This document shows positions 17,840-27,869 of a DNA stretch of 64,000 nucleotides, one piece after another; position 1 is the first letter of the stretch, and each line of letters begins with the position of its first letter. The position numbers and the translations under genes were made by a program. Below the pieces are notes generated by a model, which made no database searches, was not told where the DNA came from, and worked only from the letters and a program-made list of their open reading frames with translations. Origin of the DNA: Flagellimonas lutimaris (GTDB lineage Bacteria; Bacteroidota; Bacteroidia; Flavobacteriales; Flavobacteriaceae); the NCBI RefSeq assembly GCF_003581615.1, contig NZ_QXFH01000077.1, positions 598,682 through 662,681 on the forward strand, in the 5' to 3' direction.

Positions 17840-17962
17840 TATGAGTAGTTTCGCGGATAAGCACTTAACGTTGCAAGTATAAACCAAACTGAAAATCCGT
17901 GAGGATTTTCAGAAGTAGGAGAGAAAAGCAATTACTTATATCCACTGTTGTGTTCCGTTTTA
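17840..17962. repeat. Intergenic palindromic repeat element
   Basis: Between two minus-strand genes lies a structured element of about 120 bp. Its centre is a perfect hairpin (CTGAAAATCC, loop GTGA, GGATTTTCAG at 17889-17912). Its outer arms, AACGTTGCAAGTATAAA and TTATATCCACTGTTGTGTT, are partly complementary, so the whole can fold back on itself. From memory, related sequences recur in flavobacterial intergenic regions. No open frame is present. Confidence 0.55.
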
Positions 17963-17970
17963 ATTTAATT

Positions 17971-18657
17971 TTACTCGTTACTAGGTCTTATGCCAAAAAT
18001 TAGTAAATAACCTATCATCCAAAATTCTCCAATGGTTGCGGGTAGAGTAAGAAATCTATTGAAGCTAAAATCAATTCCTGCGTAGTGTATAACTGTAGAA
18101 ATTAGATAGCCTATACCACCTAAAATAATTATTCTTCCTAACCAGACAGGCAACCTTTTAGATTTGATAACTATGTATCCCATTGGAAATAGCCATAACC
18201 CGAAAAATAGGCCACCAATACCCCAAGCATTCGAAATAATATTTTGAAAAACCTGAATTAGTAAAACTTTGTCTTCCATAGCACTTATTTCAGAATTTGC
18301 AATACCTATTACTGAGGCGATTGAAATTGCACTTATCATAATGGCTAAAGCATTTACCATTCCCCATATACCTAGAGTCCAAGCTTCCCATTCATAATTA
18401 TCTTTAAATAATTTGAAAAACCAAACTGCGGTAAGAGCCTGAGAAATTACTATACCAAATTCTAATAGCAATCGAATTCTTGCTGTAGATTCTAATTCTA
18501 CTAAATTTGTTAGCGTTTGTTCAGGATTACCAGACACAAATATTTGAGAATGAAAAACCATAAACCCTAGAATTCCTGTAATAGCCATCATTAAATACCA
18601 TAAGCCAGTTATTCTAGCGGTCTTAATTAAATTTTTCTGTTCTGTATTTGCAATCAT
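17971..18657 (-). CDS. DUF4386-family membrane protein
   Basis: A 228-residue inner-membrane protein with about six hydrophobic helices. It begins RITGLWYLMMAITGILGFMV, and near the C-terminus has LPVWLGRIIILGGIGYLIST. The pattern matches DUF4386, a family of unknown function common in Bacteroidota. A decayed relative lies at 22470-23129, so this region has held two members. It is 164 bp upstream of the metallo-beta-lactamase gene, separated by a repeat. Confidence 0.82.
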   Translation of the reverse strand: MIANTEQKNLIKTARITGLWYLMMAITGILGFMVFHSQIFVSGNPEQTLTNLVELESTARIRLLLEFGIVISQALTAVWFFKLFKDNYEWEAWTLGIWGMVNALAIMISAISIASVIGIANSEISAMEDKVLLIQVFQNIISNAWGIGGLFFGLWLFPMGYIVIKSKRLPVWLGRIIILGGIGYLISTVIHYAGIDFSFNRFLTLPATIGEFWMIGYLLIFGIRPSNE

Positions 18658-18768
18658 AGATTATTTATTTTTATTATTTTATACTAATTCTGACTCTGTA
18701 AAAGGGTAATTGTTACAGTTTTGCCCTAATGGCACACAATAATAGAATATATGGCAATAGATAAATTT

Positions 18769-19374
18769 TTATAACCAGCTAAAGCCTAACCCCACATTAA
18801 AGATAACTGCATCTCTGTGTGCATCTCCTTCTAAAGACGCACGGCCCAAAACTAATTTAGACTGTACATTAAGTGCGAAGTTTTTCTTTTTATAAATTTC
18901 ATAACCTGTACTTGCCATTACAGCGCAACCAAAATTCCAATCGTCATTTACATTGTCTTTAATATCATAAAGTGCTGGCGAATCGATTGCTAAACCAAAT
19001 CCTCCTTGAATCCACCATCTATCTTTTACCCAGTATTGAAGCGATGGGATGAAACCTCCAAAATGCCTGTCATTATCCTGAAATTCATAAACATTTCCTG
19101 GCATAGCGGCAGTAATGGCGAGTTTTTCATTTAACATATAGCCCAACTTTAAATCTGGAAAAACAAACGTTCCCTGAGATTTATCGAATGTTTGAATACC
19201 TTCACTATCTTCTAAACTGATTAGACCTCCACCTACTGAAAATTCAATAATAAAGCCATCTCGCTGTGTTGTTGTTGTTTTAGAATCTGCGTTTTGTGCA
19301 TATGTTATACTTGATACTAATGCAAAGGCTACACAAGCCATTCTTGATACCATTTGTTTTTTGATTGTTTTCAT
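18769..19374 (-). CDS. Outer-membrane beta-barrel protein
   Basis: A 201-residue exported protein with a signal peptide ending ITYAQ. The mature part alternates hydrophobic and polar residues in short strands (IIEFSVGGGLISL, LKLGYMLNEKLAITAAM, WWIQGGFGLAID) and ends VIFNVGLGFSWL. The aromatic penultimate residue in the last strand is typical of OmpA/OmpW-like eight-stranded barrels. A perfect 22-bp palindrome lies 58 bp upstream of its start. The gene for a TolB/TPR/AraC regulator lies directly upstream on the same strand and is the natural candidate to control it. The transported or bound ligand is unknown. Confidence 0.78.
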   Translation of the reverse strand: MKTIKKQMVSRMACVAFALVSSITYAQNADSKTTTTQRDGFIIEFSVGGGLISLEDSEGIQTFDKSQGTFVFPDLKLGYMLNEKLAITAAMPGNVYEFQDNDRHFGGFIPSLQYWVKDRWWIQGGFGLAIDSPALYDIKDNVNDDWNFGCAVMASTGYEIYKKKNFALNVQSKLVLGRASLEGDAHRDAVIFNVGLGFSWL

Positions 19375-19432
19375 TTTAATTGATTTATTATTATTTGATG
19401 GAGCAAATTTGAGGTATAAGAAGACTGTAAAC

Positions 19433-19454
19433 GTTCGAGATTATAATCTCGAAC
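19433..19454. promoter_or_regulatory. 22-bp perfect palindrome, probable operator
   Basis: GTTCGAGATTA is followed directly by its exact reverse complement. The element lies 58 bp upstream of the outer-membrane protein gene. On the minus strand it is followed within about 25 bp by CAAATTTG, a 7/8 match to the TAnnTTTG -7 element. It has no T tract, so it is unlikely to be a terminator. This placement next to the -33 region suits an activator site. Confidence 0.65.
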
Positions 19455-19622
19455 CAATTCAAGTATTAAAATGAAAACTGTTTGAATTTTAAATTTTTTA
19501 GGCTAACTCTAGTAGCGTATGGGAATAAAATAATTTTCAAACCTAAACATTAAGAAAAGGTAAAGCGTCTAAAAATTAATTTAGTGTGTTTTAAACTGAG
19601 GTAAAAGACCTGTGACTTTTCG

Positions 19623-21422
19623 TTATTTAGTATTAGATTTTACCCATTTACTAGGTGTAATGCCCTCTGTTTTTTTGAAGTAGGTGTTAAACACGCTTTT
19701 AGAATTAAAACCACTGTCATAAGCTAAGCCAAGAATAGTTAAATGTGAGTTTTTTGGGTCTATGGCTAATGCTTTAAAATGATTTAAGCGATACGAATTC
19801 ACAAAGTCATTAAAATTAAGATGAAAAGCTTTATTTATTGCGTATGACATTTTATTGGTATTTAATTCAAACACATCAGCCACGAATTTTAAACTTAATT
19901 GTGGATTTAAGAAAGGTTCGTCCTCTTTAAAATAAGAACGCAATTTCTCTTTTAGCGTATCTATTTGTTGAGCATCTAAAATAATTGACGATGATTTTTC
20001 ATCGTCTGTTTGATGGCAATTAACGTCTTCAATGGACAAATTAGACTTGTGTAGCTCTGAAAACTCTTTGGTATTATGTAGAGGTTGTAAAAAAGGTTCT
20101 TGCCTATAGTTTATAACTTGCCCACGTCTTTGCTCAATCATTTCTTTTAAGCGTGTAAACCCTTGGTCTATATAACTTGAATTGCTTAAAATAAACACAT
20201 CATAGGGGACTGGCATCGTTTCTTCGTTTTGAGATTGTGACCATTTTGTCATCATTTGCTCCGGAACTTCAACATCCTTATTGTTGATAAGTTGAAATAA
20301 TAGATTCTTCTCTTCTTTTAACGTAGTGTCCTGAATACAACATTGAAACTGTTGACTTCTGTTTAGCCATATTAAACAGAAACATTTCAAATGATGTGCT
20401 AATGCTAAATCAGTATTAAGTGTTAGAGCGTAGTTTACATTTTCTAATGCTTTATCAAACTTGCGTTGGTAGTAGTAAATACTAGCTAATGTGTAATGGT
20501 TATTTGCGGATAGCGGATCTACTTCTAATAATCTGTTTGCATACGTTAAAGCCTTATCAAAAAAGCCAAGCGCTATAGAAAGCTCTGTCATAGCTTCTAA
20601 TCCATCAATATAATTTGGATTAATATCTAAAGTTTTTTCTATATGTATATATGCATTTTTAAAATCCCATTCACCCCAAAGAAACTTCCCTACGAAAGAG
20701 AGCGGATATTCGGGTAGTGCTGTTTCTATTTCTTTGGCTATTAATAGATTGCCAACGGCTAAATCCATAGCTTCTTGGTAAGGCATATAACCCCAAACGG
20801 CCAATAACCCATAGCATTGTAAATTGGCATAATAAGCTTTAGCATAATTTTTATCTAAGTTAATAGCTTGATTATAATATGATATTGCTTGATTTAGACT
20901 TTCTGGTGTCCATTTTAATTGCAATGAACGCCCTTTTAAAAATAATTGATAAGCCTCGACATTATTTGTAGGTTGTTTAATTAAATGGTCCTGCACTTCA
21001 AAATGCCCAAAATTGTTTCGGACTTCATCTGCTATGGCAAGACTCACTACATCTTCCAATTCGAAGATATCAATTAATTCTCTGTCGAATTTTTTAGACC
21101 AATATTGCGTACCGTTTTTTGTATCTATCAATTGCCCTGTTATGCGAATGCTATTGTTTGATTTTCTAACGCTTCCTTCTAAAACAGTAGCCACACCTAA
21201 TTGATTACCAATATCTCGGACATCAATGTTTTTATTTTTAAATGCAAACGAAGACCGTCTTGCAATAACCTTTAAGCCTTTTATTTTTGATAAGGCATTA
21301 ATTATTTCTTCTGCAATACCATCACAGAAAGATTCGTTATCAATATCATTACTCATATTGACAAAAGGTAAGACTGCTATTGATTTATTTAAATGGAGTA
21401 AGTCTTTTGATTGAAAATGCAT
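19623..21422 (-). CDS. TolB-like/TPR regulator with C-terminal AraC helix-turn-helix
   Basis: A 599-residue hybrid. Residues 10-130 form a FlgO/TolB-like domain (SIAVLPFVNMSND, FCDGIAEEIINALSKI, GVATVLEGSVRKS). About six TPR repeats cover 150-370 (AISYYNQAINLDKNYAKAYY, ALENVNYALTLNTDLALAHH). The last 110 residues are an AraC DNA-binding domain (GLAYDSGFNSKSVFNTYFKK). No membrane segment is evident, unlike the relative at 40354-42417, which carries the same modules in reverse order. It is likely to regulate the outer-membrane protein downstream. A sensory ligand is not apparent. Confidence 0.85.
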   Translation of the reverse strand: MHFQSKDLLHLNKSIAVLPFVNMSNDIDNESFCDGIAEEIINALSKIKGLKVIARRSSFAFKNKNIDVRDIGNQLGVATVLEGSVRKSNNSIRITGQLIDTKNGTQYWSKKFDRELIDIFELEDVVSLAIADEVRNNFGHFEVQDHLIKQPTNNVEAYQLFLKGRSLQLKWTPESLNQAISYYNQAINLDKNYAKAYYANLQCYGLLAVWGYMPYQEAMDLAVGNLLIAKEIETALPEYPLSFVGKFLWGEWDFKNAYIHIEKTLDINPNYIDGLEAMTELSIALGFFDKALTYANRLLEVDPLSANNHYTLASIYYYQRKFDKALENVNYALTLNTDLALAHHLKCFCLIWLNRSQQFQCCIQDTTLKEEKNLLFQLINNKDVEVPEQMMTKWSQSQNEETMPVPYDVFILSNSSYIDQGFTRLKEMIEQRRGQVINYRQEPFLQPLHNTKEFSELHKSNLSIEDVNCHQTDDEKSSSIILDAQQIDTLKEKLRSYFKEDEPFLNPQLSLKFVADVFELNTNKMSYAINKAFHLNFNDFVNSYRLNHFKALAIDPKNSHLTILGLAYDSGFNSKSVFNTYFKKTEGITPSKWVKSNTK

Positions 21423-21578
21423 CGCGTTCTTTAGAATTAAGTTAAAGGTAATAATAGATTTTTAACTAATCTAGGCCATGAGCTTTGCTAGGGTACAGGA
21501 TTCAGACATTTATTTTGATCATCTTCTCCATATAGCAACCTAGCTTCCTTTTTCGTGTCCTGTTTCTATGATATCCTA

Positions 21579-22201
21579 TTAAAATAAATGACCTGAAAGT
21601 AGACTTATATACAGAGAGTATGGTTTTTGAGTGATTTTTTCAATGATTAAACCTAAGAATGAATATCGCATATTTGAATAAGAAAATCGAGCTCCAGATA
21701 TGGTTCTAACTTTCATTACAAAAGCGTTTTTAGTAAAAAGATATTCTAGTGGCGTAGTAGAAGTTGATTTAGTACTGAAAACCTGCCACAAGCCGATATC
21801 TTCAATTCCTGCCGTATGGTTTAATAAATCTCTAATTGTAACTGGATTATTTTCCCTCCAAGGGTAATCAAAAGTTATATTGATAAAATTTTGTAAACAG
21901 GGAAGTCAATGTCTAATATTCCATGGGTTGCCAAACGAAGAATACTTGTGCTATTAGTGTTTTTTTGTCACTGAACAAATTAATAGGCTATCATTAGTTT
22001 CTAAAATTTCATTTGTATCCGCATCCTTTAAGCCTATTGCTCCAATTGCAACTCTAACTTCACGAAAAGTTGACCATACAGCACCAGTCAAATTTCCCTT
22101 GCAATCACCTTTTTTACATCTTCTTCTAAATTGTCATTCTTTTGTATGACTGAGATATTATACAACAATACAGAAAGAAGTAATATAAAAAATTTAATCA
22201 T
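21579..22201 (-). pseudogene. Decayed serine hydrolase (beta-lactamase fold)
   Basis: On the minus strand a start with signal peptide (MIKFFILLLSVLLYNISVIQ, ATG at 22201) is followed by pieces in changing frames. They include VAIGAIGLKDADTNEILETN, a CSVTK active-site motif, LATHGILDIDFPVYK, VTIRDLLNHTAGIEDIGLWQ and FSYSNMRYSFLGLIIEKIT. These are, in order, the conserved blocks of class C beta-lactamase-like hydrolases (SxxK, HTAG, YSN). At least two frameshifts and internal stops interrupt the frame, and the 3' third is missing. It is a relative of the intact genes at 7646 and 11025, but no donor can be named. Confidence 0.8.
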
Positions 22202-22469
22202 TTAAAATAGTCTAAGAGTATCACTATTTACTGTTCCTCTTGTTATGTTGTCAAGGTTGTTTCTAAAGAGTGTTTCTCAGCAACTTCATTTCGATTAAAA
22301 ATGAAAGTTCTGTATTGATACGTAGGTTTTATGGTCTGTCCTTTTGTGGTGACATAAGAATAGTGCAGATTTTAAAACTTAAAAAAATCGCTTGAAAACC
22401 GCCTATTTATATTTACTTATTTCAGTTTTGGCAATAAAACTGCTATTATTCTTTGTTATAGCACGTTTA

Positions 22470-23129
22470 TTATCCTGTTTTCACCTCTTTTGTCCTCGAC
22501 CCTTTAATCAGAAGCCAAAGAATAAATACTAATTCTCCTAGTGCAGTAAACATACTAAAGCTTGTATCGAGATTTGGATACAAAAACACTTTTAAGTGGC
22601 CAACAACATAACCTATACCAGCAATGATTAATAGCCAGCCCATTATTTTTGGGATGTATCTAGCTTTTAATACCTAAAAGAACTAGACCAAAGAACCATT
22701 CGTATTTATAGGATTTAATATAGAACAGCATGAATTCTGAAATTTGTTCTTGAGAATTCGAAAGAAAGTAGGAATTGCCTTTTGTTAAGGCAAACACCTT
22801 TATCAAATTTGTTACGGCTACTAAATAAACTCCAGTTTATAGCAATCGAAACCAAGCCGTAAGTAGTGATAGACTTTTATTTACTGGCTTTAAAAAAATA
22901 TATAATGACCAAGCAACACAACAGCTACTATTGTAATAAAGAATAGGAATATGGCAACATTAAATAAGAATGAATTATTAATGATATTAGGTGCGGTCTC
23001 TATTGCATCATTTGGATTTACTAAATCTGAGATAATTTTAAGTTCAGCAAATGGGACCGATAAAGTCATTCGTCACAATCCAATTCCTGCTATTATGGCT
23101 GCTCTTAAAAGTGAGATGTCTTTATTCAT
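22470..23129 (-). pseudogene. Decayed DUF4386-family membrane protein
   Basis: The minus strand carries, in order, MNKDISLLRAAIIAGIGL then a stop, MTLSVPFAELKIISDLVNPN, FLFFITIVAVVLLGHYIFF, LLTAWFRLL then a stop, TGVYLVAVTNLIKVF, YEWFFGLVLLGI and MGWLLIIAGIGYVVG, ending KTG. These are the conserved blocks of the DUF4386 family along the whole length. Several in-frame stops and frameshifts break the frame, so it is an inactive full-length copy. An intact relative lies at 17971-18657. Confidence 0.8.
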
Positions 23130-23480
23130 TATGTAATGTAATTAGATGTTTAGTTTTAAGTTTTATTTGTGATTCTTACTATGAAATTCTTAAACCTTAT
23201 TAAAACCAAGGACAAATACATAGGAGTAAATAAAAATTGATAACCGTCATTATTTAATGTATGCATTCTATTTTATTTAGTAATATTTCGCAACGCTCTT
23301 TCTGATTGTTTTTATCTCTACAAAGAAACGTCAAGAAGTAACATTCTTTTAAACTCTTATGCAGCCTTAGATATAAAGTTTGATGATGGATTGAAAATTA
23401 TGACGCAAACAAGCCTTCCTATTATATCTTGAATATCAATCTTAATTCCGCAAACTAGTTATGTACCATAAGGCAAAAAA
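23130..23480. other. Gene-free 351-bp interval
   Basis: Between the DUF4386 remnant and the ABC permease/peptidase gene I see only AT-rich sequence without a credible frame, hairpin or repeat. With the stretch 22202-22469 it looks like decayed gene debris. Confidence 0.4.
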
Positions 23481-26400
23481 TTACAATTCTACAGGCTTAA
23501 AACTTTCAAATAAATCAACTACTATATGATGAATGGAATCTGGTGTAACCGCTCTAAAATAGCCTAACAAGTCTTGACTGGTTGCATAGCGATTGGTATT
23601 CATTTTTAGTTTACCGTTGGTGGTATTCCAATCTTCCAAAAAGCGTCTTAAAGATTTATTGACCTGCTCCTCGCCTATTGCCTTTTGAAATTGATACATG
23701 TTGATGGCACCTTTGGCGTAATACACATATTTTTGATTTTCTACTAAAGCCAGTGAAGGTTCCTCTAAAGCTTCTCTATCTTTACCTTCTTTATACCTCT
23801 CTTTTTGAGTCTCTAAAAATTGAAGCAACTTCTCTTCGGAATACTCTTGTTTTAAAACCATCATAGCTGCATACTGTGACAAGGTTTCTAAAATAAAATG
23901 TCTCCCTTTTACATTGGCTGCTTCTACCTGCATACCAAACCATTGGTGTGCAATTTCATGGGCAGTGACATAAAATGCCATATCTACATCTTTCTCGTCG
24001 TCTATATCCAGGACAAAACCTATAGATTCGGAAAATGGAACAGTGCCTGGAAATGATTGTGCAAATTGCGCATAACGCGGAAACTCCATTATACGTAACT
24101 GTTCATATTGATAAGGACTAAAATTTGTGCTATAGTAATCTAACGAGGCTTTCATGGAGGTCATCATTCGATCTATGTTATAAGCATGCCCCTTATGATA
24201 ATAAATTTCAAGGTCAACAGTGCTTCCTAAAGTATCCTGTTGGGGCATCCACTTATCTTTCTTTATTTCATATACTGCCGAAACCATGGAGTAAAAATTA
24301 ATGATTGGAATTTCCATCTTGTAATGAAAGTAGTTACGATTATTTTCAGTCCATTGTGTCAATAAATTCCCAGGCACAACCGCTGTTTGATCTTCTGAGG
24401 TACCCACGGTCATTTCAAAATTTATTCCATCGGAATCACTACCAGATCTTGCATTTACGAGTTCCCTAATATCGTCTCGTTCGGCTTTATTGGAACGTGT
24501 GGGTAAATTATAATCTTCACGTTCATCAGGGTCGTTAAGTTCATATTTTCTAGTATATCCTATCCTCGGTAAATCTGAATTATTAAAAAATGTACCGTTG
24601 TTATTGATGTTTACATTCGAGTTTCCTGATTCAAAACCTTTTGTAGTAAAGCTTTGCTTAAAATACATGTTTATAGAGTCACCAGGCTTTAAAGTTTTAT
24701 TGAGATTGTAAATGAAGTAATCAAATTTTTTATACTGATTGTCTGTTGTAAACCCGTCTTCAAAGGATACACTGTCTAATGTGACGTTCCCTTCAATACG
24801 TTTCTGAATATGAATCGATTTGATGCGCTCATTCGTGGTGTTTTTCAAAATGTAATAGCCCTCTGCGGTGTAATCTCGTGTTTCGGGATACAATTCTAAT
24901 TGTAAGTTAACATCTACTATTTTAGGTTGTGGGATATATTCAAAGGACTTCAGTTCTTTTTCATACGCTACTCTAAATGCAGTAGCTTCAGAATTGGTCC
25001 AATACTCATTTAAAACGTTCGTGTTGTAAAATATACCACCTCCAACAGTAATAAAGGCTAAAAGTACCAGGCCCGAAAACCTAAAAAGCGGTTTGCTTAA
25101 CCTGTATTTTACTGCTCTTATTCTTTTTACCAAGTTGGTTTCAATCCCTCTAACCGATACTAAAGATGCTATAATCAATAACAGCATACCAAAGAGAAAC
25201 CAGTACGATTTAATTAACAAGTAGGGTTTTAAAAAGTGGCCATAACCATTCATATCGGAATAAGCCCCTAAGGAGCTACCTCCGAAAAAGTATATATCAT
25301 GATCAAACCCAAATAACCCCATTGCTATATTGGCAATAAAGAATACAATGACCAGCATGACCCCGACGAACTTATGGTTAACAAGTGATTGGATAAAAAA
25401 TGCGATGAAGGTATATAAGGCTAGAGATGGTAAAATCTCTAGAAAGAAACCATAAAAATAGACTTGAAACTCATAGTTATAATAACCGCTCAAAGTTTGA
25501 AATATAATTCCTGAAATAATTAATGCGAGCATTAATACAACATATATTAAGTTTAATCCAATGTACTTGCCAGCCAACTTCATAAAGCTTGACATGGGTG
25601 TTGCGTCATAAATTAAATTGAGTTTGGCGTTTCGCTCCTTCCATACCAATTCTCCAGAATAAAACACCAAAAGGATAATGAAGAAATAAATGGATGTTTC
25701 TTGAAGTTCTTCCACAATAAAGTATGTTGCTGGATAGCTGTCTACACCATATACAGTCCCAAGATTTACAGAATTGATAAGAATGATAATCATCCCACAA
25801 ATAACAATACCCCAGAATGATGACTGTTTGCAAATACTGATAAAGTAAAACCAAGAAAATTGTTTTAACTGTATCAGTTTTGAAAGTAAACCAAAATGCT
25901 TTTGAACATCAGGCATAACCACATCATTAACCTCATATGAGGTTTTACTGGCTATTGTTTGCTGCTTTTCTCTTTTAGACCGCTTTTCTTTTACAACATT
26001 AAAATTGAATTTTTTATAACCATAGATCAGCGCAAGAATTCCCAAAGAAATCCAAAACAGTTTATTATATAGTAATGCTCCTATAAAAGGAAGCTCTTGT
26101 GTACTCTTTTCTATAGCTGTCCAAGATTTTGTAGCAAAAGTTGTTGTTGTTAGTGAAAATGGATCTAAAATGGCTTGCCAAAATTCATTGGAAATAGCTT
26201 TGGTCAACATATAAACCACAAATAAAATAATGCCTTGGGTATATACCACTACTAGGTTTCTACTTAAGGCACCAGTGACAAAAAACAAAGCCGCTCCAAA
26301 AAACAAAGTTGGCAGCGTTACCATTAAAAACGTCTTCAAATAAATAAAGGCATTAAATGCTAATAGATTATCCGGGGTAGTCCAAGGCATAAATTCGCCT

Positions 26401-26771
26401 AGCATCATACCAAATAGAATACCGGTAAATACAAAAAGTAAAACAGCAAACGATCCTAAAAACCGCCCCAGTAAATACTCTTTTTTCTTGATTGGTGCAG
26501 AAAAAACGAGTGACTCTATGTTATATTCAAAATCTCTCAATACAGAAACGCCCATAATCATGGAAGCTAAAATCATGAATATGCCTGAAATGGCTCCCAT
26601 TGTTTTTGCAATCACTAGGGGTGAATTTTTTTTCATAAGCCCCATTTCTGAACCTTGAAAAATAAAGTCTACGCCCACAATAGAAAATAGAAATAGAAAC
26701 AGGAAGAACACATACGTGTCCGGTCGTTTAATGCGATATTGAATTTCGAACTTAAAAATTTGATACCACAT
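23481..26771 (-). CDS. ABC permease fused to an M1-family aminopeptidase
   Basis: A 1096-residue inner-membrane protein. Two ABC-2-type permease halves occupy about residues 1-560, each with about six helices. The second half starts near residue 300 with QLKQFSWFYFISICKQ. Residues from about 590 form an M1-family peptidase, probably on the outer face, with the zinc motif HEIAH (938-942) and a downstream glutamate in ETLSQY. Family members of this architecture occur in Bacteroidota beside an ABC ATPase. Here the ATPase gene is directly upstream, with 2 bp between the genes. Its role is unknown: peptide processing linked to transport or membrane stress is one idea. A LytS/LytTR pair is divergent from the operon. 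Confidence 0.9.
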   Translation of the reverse strand: MWYQIFKFEIQYRIKRPDTYVFFLFLFLFSIVGVDFIFQGSEMGLMKKNSPLVIAKTMGAISGIFMILASMIMGVSVLRDFEYNIESLVFSAPIKKKEYLLGRFLGSFAVLLFVFTGILFGMMLGEFMPWTTPDNLLAFNAFIYLKTFLMVTLPTLFFGAALFFVTGALSRNLVVVYTQGIILFVVYMLTKAISNEFWQAILDPFSLTTTTFATKSWTAIEKSTQELPFIGALLYNKLFWISLGILALIYGYKKFNFNVVKEKRSKREKQQTIASKTSYEVNDVVMPDVQKHFGLLSKLIQLKQFSWFYFISICKQSSFWGIVICGMIIILINSVNLGTVYGVDSYPATYFIVEELQETSIYFFIILLVFYSGELVWKERNAKLNLIYDATPMSSFMKLAGKYIGLNLIYVVLMLALIISGIIFQTLSGYYNYEFQVYFYGFFLEILPSLALYTFIAFFIQSLVNHKFVGVMLVIVFFIANIAMGLFGFDHDIYFFGGSSLGAYSDMNGYGHFLKPYLLIKSYWFLFGMLLLIIASLVSVRGIETNLVKRIRAVKYRLSKPLFRFSGLVLLAFITVGGGIFYNTNVLNEYWTNSEATAFRVAYEKELKSFEYIPQPKIVDVNLQLELYPETRDYTAEGYYILKNTTNERIKSIHIQKRIEGNVTLDSVSFEDGFTTDNQYKKFDYFIYNLNKTLKPGDSINMYFKQSFTTKGFESGNSNVNINNNGTFFNNSDLPRIGYTRKYELNDPDEREDYNLPTRSNKAERDDIRELVNARSGSDSDGINFEMTVGTSEDQTAVVPGNLLTQWTENNRNYFHYKMEIPIINFYSMVSAVYEIKKDKWMPQQDTLGSTVDLEIYYHKGHAYNIDRMMTSMKASLDYYSTNFSPYQYEQLRIMEFPRYAQFAQSFPGTVPFSESIGFVLDIDDEKDVDMAFYVTAHEIAHQWFGMQVEAANVKGRHFILETLSQYAAMMVLKQEYSEEKLLQFLETQKERYKEGKDREALEEPSLALVENQKYVYYAKGAINMYQFQKAIGEEQVNKSLRRFLEDWNTTNGKLKMNTNRYATSQDLLGYFRAVTPDSIHHIVVDLFESFKPVEL

Positions 26772-26773
26772 AA

Positions 26774-27661
26774 CTAGTTGGATTTAGCGTTAGTATTACT
26801 GAATATTTCCGAAAAGTATACATCCTCCAATTCGGCATTTATTAGAGAAAAGCCATCCCCTGGGTTCTCATCACTTAAGATGTGTATGGTTGGTTTTCCT
26901 AGAAATAACTTTTCACTAATCACCTGATAATTTTCCTTGTAAGTGTTTAATTCTGCTTTTCCGATTGTTTTTTGATAGACTTTGTCTTTTAGACCCTCTA
27001 GTATTTGTAACGGCTGCCCTTTTAAGCAAACCTGGCCTTGATTAATAATCGCCATGTTCGTACAGAGTTCCTTGACATCATCAACGATGTGCGTAGATAG
27101 AATAACTGCGGTATGTTCTCCAAGTTCACTTAACACATTGTAAAACCGATTCCGCTCTACAGGATCTAGTCCAGCTGTAGGCTCATCTACTATTAGCAAC
27201 TTAGGATTGTTCAGTAATGCCTGTGCAATACCAAAACGCTGCTTCATACCGCCAGAAAACCCTTTAAGATTTTGTTGTCGCACTTCATATAAATTGGTTT
27301 TATGCAAAAGTGCTTTTACTAATTCTTTACGTTCATTTTTATTAGTGATTCCTTTAAGTACCGCGAAATGATTGAGTAATACCTCCGCAGATATTTTTGG
27401 ATACAAGCCAAATTGCTGTGGTAAGTAGCCTAATACCTGTCGCAATTCATTTTTTTGTTGTAATACATCGATGTCTCCAAGAACAATGGAACCGGAATCG
27501 GCATCTTGTAGCGTTGCAATGGTTCGCATTAAAGTTGACTTGCCTGCTCCGTTAGGACCTAATAAACCAAACATGCCTGTTGGTATCTCTAGTGAAATGT
27601 TTTGTAAAGCCTTAATCCCGTTTGAATACGTCTTTGATAGATTGTCGATTCTCAGTTCCAT
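26774..27661 (-). CDS. ABC transporter ATP-binding protein
   Basis: A 295-residue cytoplasmic ATPase of the ABC-2 exporter type. Walker A GPNGAGKS, Q-loop YLPQQFG, signature FSGGMKQR, Walker B LLIVDEPTAGLDP and switch His STH are all present, so it should be active. The ATG of MELRIDNLSKTYSNG was chosen. The open frame goes 43 codons further upstream into AT-rich intergenic sequence without family similarity. It is co-transcribed with the permease/peptidase fusion, to which it presumably supplies energy. A LytS/LytTR system starts 208 bp away in the opposite direction and is a plausible regulator of both genes. Confidence 0.93.
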   Translation of the reverse strand: MELRIDNLSKTYSNGIKALQNISLEIPTGMFGLLGPNGAGKSTLMRTIATLQDADSGSIVLGDIDVLQQKNELRQVLGYLPQQFGLYPKISAEVLLNHFAVLKGITNKNERKELVKALLHKTNLYEVRQQNLKGFSGGMKQRFGIAQALLNNPKLLIVDEPTAGLDPVERNRFYNVLSELGEHTAVILSTHIVDDVKELCTNMAIINQGQVCLKGQPLQILEGLKDKVYQKTIGKAELNTYKENYQVISEKLFLGKPTIHILSDENPGDGFSLINAELEDVYFSEIFSNTNAKSN

Positions 27662-27869
27662 ACTGTTCGTTTTTTGATTGATTGAGGCAAACTTATGGCG
27701 AGCCTTAATTGTAAAAAACAAAAAGTGATGTACTTCATAGTAGTTGTGACACAAGACCTTAAGAAGGGTGCAAACGTACCTTATCCCCACTAAGTAGGTG
27801 TTTATCCCTCAGTATCTGTTGTTTATCAACTTATTTGTAGAAGGAGTTTTATTTAACTAATCTTGACGT

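Noticed and set aside
17840..17962. Reading the palindromic element as an integron attC site
   Set aside because: The left core fits RYYYAAC, but the right core GTTGTGT does not fit GTTRRRY, and there is no integrase gene in the window.
22951..23136. Plus-strand open frame of 61 codons
   Set aside because: It is antisense to the DUF4386 remnant, which explains the sequence better.
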